Origin: CAYUCE01 sp964443275
Lineage (GTDB): Bacteria; Bipolaricaulota; Bipolaricaulia; CAYUCE01
Direction: 5' to 3'
Assembly (NCBI GenBank): GCA_964443275.1
Contig: CAYUCE010000079.1
Location: 1 to 6,015, forward strand
DNA length: 6,015 nt
Shown here: piece after piece, positions 1-5,510 of the stretch
Numbering within the stretch: the stretch's first letter is position 1
How the letters are laid out: every line of letters starts with the position of its first letter
Position numbers and translations under genes: made by a program
The notes under the pieces: model-generated
The model's database searches: none
What the model saw: only the letters and a program-made list of their open reading frames with translations
Told to the model about the DNA's origin: nothing

Positions 1-227
1 ACGTAGCTTCGAAGAAGCATAGTAGAGGTTCCGCTACCAGGAAACAATCGATGTTGTTGAGAATTCCAGTGCTAATGAAACATACAAGCATAACAAGACT
101 GCCTAAACATAATATCCATGATCGATCTGTTGTTTCTTTAGTGATCGAAAAGCTCAATAAGTAACTTGAATAAATTATATCTTTTGCCAAAGCTTCTATT
201 CTTATCTTACCTAGGGAAAAAAGGCAG
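1..227. other. Left-edge region upstream of murJ with no recognised gene
   Basis: I recognise no gene here. Two frames stay open and neither is convincing. On the plus strand, frame 3 runs from the edge to a TAA at 162-164 (about 53 codons) and could be the 3' tail of an upstream gene; its product is basic and resembles no family I know. On the minus strand, one frame is open across the whole stretch and off the left edge (about 75 codons). It includes a hydrophobic run beginning SWILCLGSLVMLV but is unusually cysteine-rich and has no start with a good ribosome binding site. I found no tRNA, no convincing promoter for murJ and no terminator hairpin. Most likely this is intergenic DNA, possibly with the end of a neighbouring gene. 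Confidence 0.4.
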
Positions 228-1760
228 ATGAAATCCTCTAGGTTCCTGCGAAACGTTCTGGTTATAGCTTCTGCTACTGCTCTATCCAGAGTATTTGGCC
301 TTGTCCGCGATGTGGTCATTGCCGATAAATTTGGTGCCGGTGCCGCCTACGATGCTTACATAATAGCCTTTTTCGTCCCTCATCTACTAAGAAAACTCCT
401 GGCAGAGGGGGCCCTATCTACCGCTTTTATTCCCATATTTACTGAGTACCTTACTCAAAAGGGAAAGAAAGCGGCCCAAATATTTGCCAGCAATACATTA
501 AACTTGAGTTTAGTCTTCTTCCCCATCTTAATCGGAGTGGGCATTTTCTTCGCTCCCGGTTTTGTCCCCTTTTTGGCCGATGGGTTTTCCCCGGCCAAGA
601 TAAAGCTCACCGTAACACTTACCCGGATTATATTTCCATTTATCGGGATCATCGGGGTGGCCGCACTGTTTATGGGGATTTTAAACAGCTTCAAGCACTT
701 TTTTGCTCCCGCCTTTGCCCCGGTGCTTTTCAACCTGGGGGTGATCAGCGGGGCCCTCTTTATCGGCATATATTTTGAACGGGCGATATACGGTCTGGCA
801 GTAGGAGTTATAGTCGGGGGGGTGGGGCAGCTTCTGATTCAGACCCCCTTCTTGAGAGGAAAATTTACATATAGCTGGACGTTGAACCCAAACCACGAAG
901 GCATAAAAAAGCTGGCCCGGATGATGCTTCCAGTGGTAATTGCCCTGGCCGTTACTCAAATAAATATCATGGTAGATAATAAACTGGCTTCCCGGCTGGG
1001 GGATGGAAGCATCGCCGTTTTGCAGTATGGAATTAGGCTATTTCAATTGCCACTAGGAGTTTTTGCAGTGGCGGTGGCCACCGCTATCCTCCCCCGGCTT
1101 TCAGAACAAGCAGCCTTAGCGAAAGAGGGGAATATCATCCCTACTTTGAGATCGGGAATCAAGCTGTGCACCTTTATTATCCTACCTTCAGTAGCCGGTC
1201 TATACGCCCTAGGAAGGCCAATTATCCAGCTTATATTCGAGCACGGAAACTTCTTGCCTCAGGATACTAGCAAGACGGTCTATGTATTAAATAACTATTT
1301 AGTAGGCATGATCGGTTACGGATTGGTCTACATCCTAACCCGGGCCTTCTATGCGCTAAAGGATACCAAGATTCCGGTTATAGCGGGGATTGGAGCCGTA
1401 GGGGTAAACGTCACCTTGGACTTTTTGCTAATAGGCCCCATGGAAGAAGGTGGGCTGGCTTTGGCCACTTCTGTAGCCGGACTGTTCAATATGGCTTTGT
1501 TATTTGCCTTCTTGTCTAGGAAATTAAAGCCGGCTCACGGACTGGAAAAAGTTTTTCCCCAAACCGATCAGATAATAAAAATGTTAGGAGGAGCAGTTCT
1601 TACCGGAGTTTTGACCTACGGATTTTACCGGATCATCAATATATTTACCCAAAGCGAGCTACTGCTGGTAGCAGTCCCCGTCTTATTTGGCGCTTTAATC
1701 TATCTTGCCATATCTAAGTTAGGTGGTTTTTTAAGCGTAATTTATGAAATCACCGATTAG
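228..1760 (+). CDS. murJ: Lipid II flippase MurJ (MviN family)
   Basis: MurJ is a polytopic membrane protein of the MOP exporter superfamily. It moves the undecaprenyl-linked peptidoglycan precursor lipid II from the inner to the outer face of the cytoplasmic membrane. The 510-residue length matches the family, and the protein is almost entirely hydrophobic segments joined by short loops. The N-terminus has the diagnostic SRVFGLVRD (residues 20-28), then FGAG.AYDAY and LLRKLLAEGALSTAFIPI. Arg21, Arg27 and Arg55 align with the functional arginines R18, R24 and R52 of E. coli MurJ. Arg270 falls in QYGIRLFQLP, but the preceding residue is Ile269 where E. coli has Asp. The ATG at 228 fits the family N-terminus, and an in-frame stop at 171-173 leaves no upstream start. 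The ribosome binding site is weak: AAGG only three bases before the ATG, or AGGG eleven bases before. The next gene, rplM, lies 124 bases downstream on the same strand. Confidence 0.97.
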   Translation: MKSSRFLRNVLVIASATALSRVFGLVRDVVIADKFGAGAAYDAYIIAFFVPHLLRKLLAEGALSTAFIPIFTEYLTQKGKKAAQIFASNTLNLSLVFFPILIGVGIFFAPGFVPFLADGFSPAKIKLTVTLTRIIFPFIGIIGVAALFMGILNSFKHFFAPAFAPVLFNLGVISGALFIGIYFERAIYGLAVGVIVGGVGQLLIQTPFLRGKFTYSWTLNPNHEGIKKLARMMLPVVIALAVTQINIMVDNKLASRLGDGSIAVLQYGIRLFQLPLGVFAVAVATAILPRLSEQAALAKEGNIIPTLRSGIKLCTFIILPSVAGLYALGRPIIQLIFEHGNFLPQDTSKTVYVLNNYLVGMIGYGLVYILTRAFYALKDTKIPVIAGIGAVGVNVTLDFLLIGPMEEGGLALATSVAGLFNMALLFAFLSRKLKPAHGLEKVFPQTDQIIKMLGGAVLTGVLTYGFYRIINIFTQSELLLVAVPVLFGALIYLAISKLGGFLSVIYEITD

Positions 1761-1810
1761 ACCGGTAATCTTCTCATTTCGTCGGGTTGTATTCTCCCCC
1801 ATAAATCGGT
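1752..1810. repeat. 7-bp inverted repeat spanning the murJ end and rplM leader
   Basis: ACCGATT at 1752-1758, inside the last murJ codons, is perfectly complementary to AATCGGT at 1804-1810. A smaller GATTA/TAATC stem (1755-1759 with 1766-1770) overlaps the left arm and is followed by a pyrimidine-rich stretch, so the two foldings exclude each other. This could be a weak murJ terminator or part of an rplM leader; L13 autoregulatory leaders are known in Bacillota. The long loop and lack of a U-run after the outer stem weaken both readings, and chance is quite possible. Confidence 0.2.
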
Positions 1811-1884
1811 AACATAAACAGGATTTTCTGAAAAAAATTATTATAGCGTTCCGTATAGATTTATCTGAATGGAGGGAGTAAAAG

Positions 1885-2328
1885 ATGGGTAAAACCTACA
1901 TGGCCAAGAAAGAAGAGTTGGATAAAGAAGGAAAAAGAAATTGGTATATAGTTGACGCCGAGGATACAGTTTTAGGCAGACTAGCATCCAAAATCGCTGA
2001 AATACTGCAGGGAAAACACAAGCCAATTTATACCCCCCATGTGGACACCGGGGATTATGTAGTAGTGATTAATGCCGGCAAGATCATAGTTACCGGCAGC
2101 AAGCTAGAGCAGAAGATATACAGAAAGTATTCCGGGTATCCGGGAGGAATGAGAGAAGTAGATTTGGAACACACCTTGCGCCAAAAACCCACTGTGCCTT
2201 TAGAGCTGGCAGTTAAGAGAATGCTACCTAAAAATAAGTTGGGCAGGAAGATGTTTAAAAAGCTAAAAATTTATGGTGGCCAAGAGCACCCACACAAAGC
2301 GCAGGACCCGGAACCTCTTGAAATATAA
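1885..2328 (+). CDS. rplM: 50S ribosomal protein L13
   Basis: L13 is an early-assembly protein of the large ribosomal subunit that binds 23S rRNA. The 147-residue product shows family landmarks in order: WYIVDAEDTVLGRLAS near residues 20-35, GKHKPIYTPHVDTGDYVVV near 43-61, the glycine-rich YPGGMRE near 89-95, and the C-terminal AVKRMLPKNKLGRKMFKKLK followed by YGG.EHPH and ..DPEPLEI. The ATG at 1885 is preferred because GGAGG at 1871-1875 lies nine bases upstream and MGKTYMAK matches the usual L13 N-terminus; the internal ATG at 1900 has no such site. In most bacteria rpsI (S9) follows directly. Here the next gene, 22 bases on, is nusB on the opposite strand, so rpsI is not in its usual place. 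Confidence 0.98.
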   Translation: MGKTYMAKKEELDKEGKRNWYIVDAEDTVLGRLASKIAEILQGKHKPIYTPHVDTGDYVVVINAGKIIVTGSKLEQKIYRKYSGYPGGMREVDLEHTLRQKPTVPLELAVKRMLPKNKLGRKMFKKLKIYGGQEHPHKAQDPEPLEI

Positions 2329-2350
2329 TTAGAAAAGTAAGAAAGACCCA

Positions 2351-2746
2351 CTATCCCACTTTATTTTTATTTACCTCTTCCTTGTAGACCCGGTCCAAAA
2401 TGCCGTTTATAAAGGAACCTGATTTTTCGGTGCCGTACTTTTTGGCCAATTCCACCGCTTCATTAATTACCGCCTCCGGGGGCACCTGGCTGAACAACAA
2501 CTCGTAGATGCCCAGACGGAGGATGTTTCTATCTACAGCAACCAATCGCTTAAGCTTCCAACCTTTTGCTCTTTTGCCGATTATGGCATCTATTTCTTGA
2601 AGATTTTTGGCAACCCCTCTAAGGGTCTGACCGATATATGCATCTTTATAACCATATTCGTCCAATAACTCATCTATGGAAACATCTCTAAAATCCCGCT
2701 GGTAAAGCATCCTTAAAACCAATTCCCGTGCTTTCCTACGCCTCAT
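2351..2746 (-). CDS. nusB: Transcription antitermination factor NusB
   Basis: NusB is a small all-helical RNA-binding protein. With NusE (S10) it binds boxA RNA and promotes antitermination, mainly of rRNA operons. The 131-residue length is typical. The N-terminal MRRRKARELVLRMLYQRDF and the long C-terminal signature are clear: AVDRNILRLGIYELL (about residues 69-83), VPPEAVINEAVELAKKYG (about 87-104) and SGSFINGILDRVY (about 108-120). The ATG at 2746 is chosen because MRRRKARE is the normal family start, although its ribosome binding site is poor: AGAGG lies 13 bases upstream. It is the last gene of the leftward operon, 60 bases after the DUF2273 gene, and its stop codon faces that of rplM. 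I see no terminator hairpin in the 22-base gap. Confidence 0.97.
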   Translation of the reverse strand: MRRRKARELVLRMLYQRDFRDVSIDELLDEYGYKDAYIGQTLRGVAKNLQEIDAIIGKRAKGWKLKRLVAVDRNILRLGIYELLFSQVPPEAVINEAVELAKKYGTEKSGSFINGILDRVYKEEVNKNKVG

Positions 2747-2806
2747 AACAAAACTAGGACCTCTTCTAAATAAAGGAGTTCATTATTTTTTGAAGTTAAA
2801 GCTATA

Positions 2807-3004
2807 TTAGCGGGTTAAAACTTTGAACGCTTCCTTTAATTTTTCCGTTATTTTACCCTCCGATCCTATCCAACTACCCACAAGATAGCCGGCCACACCT
2901 AACACCAAAATCACTATGAGCTTCCAAAATCCGAGAGTTAACAAAATTATCCCCAAGCCCGTTCCAATAATCGCCCCCCAAATTCGGCAATCGATTTTAT
3001 CCAT
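2807..3004 (-). CDS. DUF2273 family small membrane protein
   Basis: This 65-residue protein fits the DUF2273 family, small integral membrane proteins of unknown function encoded beside Asp23/Gls24 and AmaP genes in Bacillota. After MDKIDCRIW come two hydrophobic stretches, roughly residues 9-25 (GAIIGTGLGIILLTLGF) and 28-47 (LIVILVLGVAGYLVGSWIG). They are separated by a short WK turn and followed by a charged tail (KITEKLKEAFKVLTR). A longer frame opens at 3085, but the ATG at 3004 has AAGGA eight bases upstream and gives the family-like N-terminus; the extra residues upstream are an out-of-frame reading of amaP. It overlaps the amaP 3' end by eight bases, suggesting translational coupling. 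A membrane partner or anchor role alongside AmaP is inferred from context only. Confidence 0.85.
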   Translation of the reverse strand: MDKIDCRIWGAIIGTGLGIILLTLGFWKLIVILVLGVAGYLVGSWIGSEGKITEKLKEAFKVLTR

Positions 3005-3599
3005 ATAAATCATCCTTTCTTTCAGAGGAGGTAAACATTTCGCCCTCTTTATCCTCCCTTTCTTCTGGGGTCCTCGATCCCCCAATACTTCGGGTGTATA
3101 TCTCTACATCCGATACTTCCACCCCAATTCCAGACTCAACTTCCTCGGCCAAAAGTTTCTGCAGACGCCTTGAAAGTTGATAGGTATTCTGTCCCATACG
3201 AACATTGGCCCGCACCTTTATCTTTACTCCCTCTCCATCGTGGGCTAAACTTACCCGAAACCGGGACAGCCCCTCTTCATTGGCTAAAATTTTTTCCACA
3301 AAATCCCGGATGGCATAAGGTGAGACGTGAATTTCGCCCTTTTCACCTTCTTTGACGAACCTTCGCCTTCTCTTATTGATATCCCAAATCCTGCCCAGGT
3401 AGTAGAGGCCGGAGAGAAAAACAATTGAACCCACTACGTAGGCTAGTATATCCCCAATATCTGTAGCCAAAAATTCTTTTAACTCCAGGATATCAATTAC
3501 CTCAAAGGAGAATAGAAAAAGAAAACAGGCCACGGCCACCAGGCTTATAGCCGCCACCCAAAAGCCGGTCTCCAGAAGATAACCAGATAAATTTCTCAC
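2997..3599 (-). CDS. amaP: Alkaline shock response membrane anchor protein AmaP
   Basis: AmaP proteins anchor Asp23 at the cytoplasmic membrane; this role was shown in Staphylococcus aureus, where the pair is linked to cell-envelope stress. The 200-residue product has an N-terminal hydrophobic hairpin, segments at about 12-32 and 49-71. A strongly basic stretch (NKRRRRF, about 75-81) follows and should face the cytoplasm. Then comes a soluble Asp23-like domain with GEIHVSPYAIRDFVEKIL and a V.I.V.ANV-type strand, and a highly charged C-terminal tail. The start is GTG at 3599, with GGAGG nine bases upstream inside the preceding gene; only one base separates the two genes. The immediate neighbours, an Asp23 family gene and a DUF2273 gene, are the standard partners, which makes the assignment firm despite low sequence conservation in this family. 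Confidence 0.9.
   Translation of the reverse strand: MRNLSGYLLETGFWVAAISLVAVACFLFLFSFEVIDILELKEFLATDIGDILAYVVGSIVFLSGLYYLGRIWDINKRRRRFVKEGEKGEIHVSPYAIRDFVEKILANEEGLSRFRVSLAHDGEGVKIKVRANVRMGQNTYQLSRRLQKLLAEEVESGIGVEVSDVEIYTRSIGGSRTPEEREDKEGEMFTSSERKDDLYG
3013..3017 (-). promoter_or_regulatory. Ribosome binding site setting the DUF2273 start
   Basis: Read on the minus strand this is AAGGA, eight bases before the ATG at 3004 and inside the amaP coding end (…RKDDLYG). It supports 3004 over the in-frame ATG at 3013, which would sit directly on the AAGG, and over the start at 3085. Confidence 0.7.
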
Positions 3600-3600
3600 T

Positions 3601-3978
3601 TTAGATCTCCTCCTCTTCGGCTTCTTCGGGAAGTTGGACTTTTCTTACGTGTACATTGACCTGTTCTACTTGGAGGCCGGTCATTTCCTCCACCTCGCTT
3701 TTCACTATTTGTTGTATCTTTACTGCCACCTCCCTAATCGGCTGTCCGTAGCTAATCGCCACATTTAAGTCTATGATTACTTTTCCATCCGTAAGCTCGG
3801 TTTCCACACCCTTTTGCCTGCCCCCGAATATTCCTACGATACCCCCGGGTGCGCTCTTTCGCATCCCCCCCAGTCCTTCTACTTCCGAAGCAGCTATACC
3901 GGCAATTGCCGCTACCACATCCTCGGCGATAACTACTTTCCCTTCGGATTCTTCTATCACACCTTTCTTTTCGGCCAT
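3601..3978 (-). CDS. Asp23/Gls24 family envelope stress response protein
   Basis: Members of this family are cytoplasmic or membrane-associated proteins tied to alkaline and cell-envelope stress; their biochemical activity is not settled. The 125-residue product shows the family pattern: GKVVIAEDVVAAIAGIAASEVEG (about residues 13-35), a glycine-rich middle (PGGIVGIFGGRQKGV), DLNVAISYGQPIREVAVKIQ (about 71-90), and VEEMTGLQVEQVNVHVRKV (about 96-114). An acidic tail, EEAEEEEI, ends it. The start is ATG at 3978 because GGAGGTGA lies just upstream; a TTG at 3996 would read through that site and is rejected. The adjacent AmaP gene supplies the likely membrane anchor. Position near nusB recalls yqhY of Bacillus, but I do not assign that symbol. 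Confidence 0.94.
   Translation of the reverse strand: MAEKKGVIEESEGKVVIAEDVVAAIAGIAASEVEGLGGMRKSAPGGIVGIFGGRQKGVETELTDGKVIIDLNVAISYGQPIREVAVKIQQIVKSEVEEMTGLQVEQVNVHVRKVQLPEEAEEEEI
3609..3613 (-). promoter_or_regulatory. amaP ribosome binding site inside the Asp23 acidic tail
   Basis: On the minus strand the codons for the last glutamates of the Asp23 protein (GAG GAG GAG) contain GGAGG, nine bases before the amaP GTG at 3599. The same bases thus encode the acidic tail and recruit ribosomes to amaP, which fits coupled expression of the pair. Confidence 0.75.
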
Positions 3979-3982
3979 TTTT

Positions 3983-3990
3983 TCACCTCC
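3983..3990 (-). promoter_or_regulatory. Ribosome binding site setting the Asp23 gene start
   Basis: On the minus strand this reads GGAGGTGA, a near-complete match to the 16S rRNA anti-Shine-Dalgarno complement, ending four bases before the ATG at 3978. It falls inside any reading that starts at the upstream TTG (3996), so it decides for the shorter protein. Confidence 0.85.
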
Positions 3991-3997
3991 AAACAAA

Positions 3998-4558
3998 TTA
4001 ACTTTGCATGCGTTCTACGTATTCGCCAGTTCTGGCATCCACTTTTATTTTATCTCCTTCCTCTACAAATAAGGGAACTTTCACCTTTTTACCGGTCTCC
4101 AAAGTAGCCGGTTTATCACCTCCGGACACTGTATTGCCTCTAACTCCCGGGGCGGTCTTTTCAACCTCCAGCACTACAAAGGTGGGAAGCTTTATATTTA
4201 CTATGTTTCCTCGATAAAATTCACCTTTTAGATCCAAGTTTTCTGTAAGGTAATCTTTGGTATCGGCCAGATGTTCAGCCGTAAGCTCAAACTGTTCGTA
4301 AGTCTCCTTATCCATAAAATGATAGCTGCCCCGGTCACTATACAAAAATTGGAGTGATTTCTCTTCCATATAGGCCTTCTTTACCTCTTCTGATCCTTTG
4401 AACGTCTGGGAGATCACCCGGCCGGTGACCAAATTCTTGAGGCGGGTACGGGCAAAAGCATCGCCGCGGGCTCTCTTGGAATGTTCATATTCAATTACTT
4501 CATAAAGATCTCCATCATACTCTATGGTCAATCCCTTGGTAAGATCACTTACTTTCAT
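3998..4558 (-). CDS. efp: Translation elongation factor P with arginine at the tip position
   Basis: EF-P binds between the ribosomal P and E sites and relieves stalling at consecutive prolines. The 186-residue length and three-domain layout are standard: a KOW-like N-terminal domain (about residues 1-62) and two OB-fold domains. The C-terminal signature reads GDKPATLETGKKVKVPLFVEEGDKIKVD..TGEYVER. The notable point is the loop that reaches the peptidyl-transferase centre. Where B. subtilis has HVKPGKGAAF and E. coli FVKPGKGQAF, this protein has HSKRARGDAF (residues 26-35). Arg31 therefore sits where the modified lysine (K32 or K34) lies, and the PG pair is lost. The ATG at 4558 has GAGGTGA four bases upstream. 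The gene follows tatC by 15 bases and precedes the Asp23 gene by 19. Overall identity is unambiguous; the modification state cannot be read from sequence. Confidence 0.97.
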   Translation of the reverse strand: MKVSDLTKGLTIEYDGDLYEVIEYEHSKRARGDAFARTRLKNLVTGRVISQTFKGSEEVKKAYMEEKSLQFLYSDRGSYHFMDKETYEQFELTAEHLADTKDYLTENLDLKGEFYRGNIVNIKLPTFVVLEVEKTAPGVRGNTVSGGDKPATLETGKKVKVPLFVEEGDKIKVDARTGEYVERMQS

Positions 4559-4573
4559 TAAATCACCTCATAA

Positions 4574-5446
4574 TTACTGCTCTGCTTGCGGTTCCGATTT
4601 TCTCTCTCCTACTTTGGCTATCCAGATACTAAGCTCATACAAAAGCAAAAGCGGAATCGCTAGTGACATCTGAGTAAAGGGATCCGGCGGGGTGAGGATG
4701 GCAGCAGCGATAAAGATAAGGACTATCATATATTTTCTTTTCTCTCGCAGGAAGGAGCTGGTAACCAGGCCCATTCTGGAGGCCAAAAAAGCCAGCACCG
4801 GCATCTCAAATGCCAGCCCAAAAGCCAGCATAAATAACATGACAAACGAAACGTAGTTACTTATAGTAAAGTTAGCTTGAAGCTGGGAACCGGCAACCCC
4901 GATTAAGAATTTAATGGCCAAGGGCAAAACCACCAAAAATGAAAAGCCCGCTCCTATATAAAATAGGAAAGTTCCAAAAGTAAAAGAAGAGAAAAAATAC
5001 CGCTTTTCATGTTCGTATAAAGCGGGCAGGACAAATCGCCAAACTTCATAAAGGATAAAGGGAGCTCCTACGATGATCCCGGTCAGGATGGCCAGCTTAA
5101 TGTAGGTAAAGAAAGCTTCTGTAGGATGTATAAACATGAGGCCGCTTCTTTGTTTTAAAAGCATCTTGAAGGCATCCAGAAAACCTTCGATTTGATGTTC
5201 GGTGAAGTACTCCGATCCGGTGCCTTCCAGGAATTCACGCATAGATTGGATAAGTCCGGGAATATCTCCCTGGGTTAAGTTAGGCGAAGTAGTGACGGTG
5301 ATAGGCCTGGTTAAAATTTCCAGCAAAAAATCCCGGAAAACATAGGCTCCGCCAGCAATTAGCGCCACGGCAATGATAGAGTAGATGATCCGGGATCGCA
5401 TCTCGTCCAAATGTTCAACTAAGCTCATTTTTAAATCTTGGGACAT
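4574..5446 (-). CDS. tatC: Twin-arginine translocase subunit TatC with enlarged first loop
   Basis: TatC is the multispanning membrane core of the twin-arginine pathway; it recognises RR signal peptides and recruits TatA to export folded proteins. Family landmarks are present. The N-terminal HLDEMRSR (12-19) includes Glu15 and Arg17, as in E. coli. Others are TEAFFTYIKL (109-118), APFILYEVWRFVLPALYEHEKR (128-149, with Glu147 matching E. coli E103), FGLAFEMPV (209-217) and LTPPDPFTQ (251-259). Six membrane spans are expected. At 290 residues it exceeds E. coli TatC, mainly because about 64 residues lie between Pro48 and Phe112 where E. coli has about 20. The insert is polar, partly helical in appearance, and should be extracellular. 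No tatA is in the window. The ATG at 5446 has only a weak GAAAG six bases upstream, but the N-terminus fits. It is probably the first gene of the operon running through efp to nusB. Confidence 0.97.
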   Translation of the reverse strand: MSQDLKMSLVEHLDEMRSRIIYSIIAVALIAGGAYVFRDFLLEILTRPITVTTSPNLTQGDIPGLIQSMREFLEGTGSEYFTEHQIEGFLDAFKMLLKQRSGLMFIHPTEAFFTYIKLAILTGIIVGAPFILYEVWRFVLPALYEHEKRYFFSSFTFGTFLFYIGAGFSFLVVLPLAIKFLIGVAGSQLQANFTISNYVSFVMLFMLAFGLAFEMPVLAFLASRMGLVTSSFLREKRKYMIVLIFIAAAILTPPDPFTQMSLAIPLLLLYELSIWIAKVGERKSEPQAEQ

Positions 5447-5480
5447 GGCAATCTTTCATGAGTTTTGAAAACCGAATTGT

Positions 5481-5510
5481 ATTATATGCATAACCCCCTC
5501 AAAATATCAA
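5481..5510 (-). promoter_or_regulatory. Probable sigma-A-type promoter of the tatC operon
   Basis: On the minus strand, TTGATA (5510-5505) matches the -35 consensus at five of six bases, and TATAAT (5486-5481) matches the -10 consensus perfectly. The spacer is 18 bases. Transcription would begin near 5474, giving a leader of about 28 bases before the tatC ATG at 5446. Position and orientation suit a promoter for tatC-efp-Asp23-amaP-DUF2273-nusB. No operator is evident. Confidence 0.65.

Noticed and set aside
184..212. Candidate murJ promoter with -35 TTGCCA and -10 TTACCT
   Set aside because: The -10 match is poor, and the implied transcript start would leave a leader of only about nine bases.
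3005..3085. N-terminal extension of the DUF2273 gene to a start at 3085
   Set aside because: The extra residues are amaP sequence read in another frame, and a proper ribosome binding site precedes the ATG at 3004.
3773..4217. Several plus-strand frames of 69-99 codons across the Asp23 and efp genes
   Set aside because: They are antisense to well-identified conserved genes, have low-complexity products and lack ribosome binding sites.
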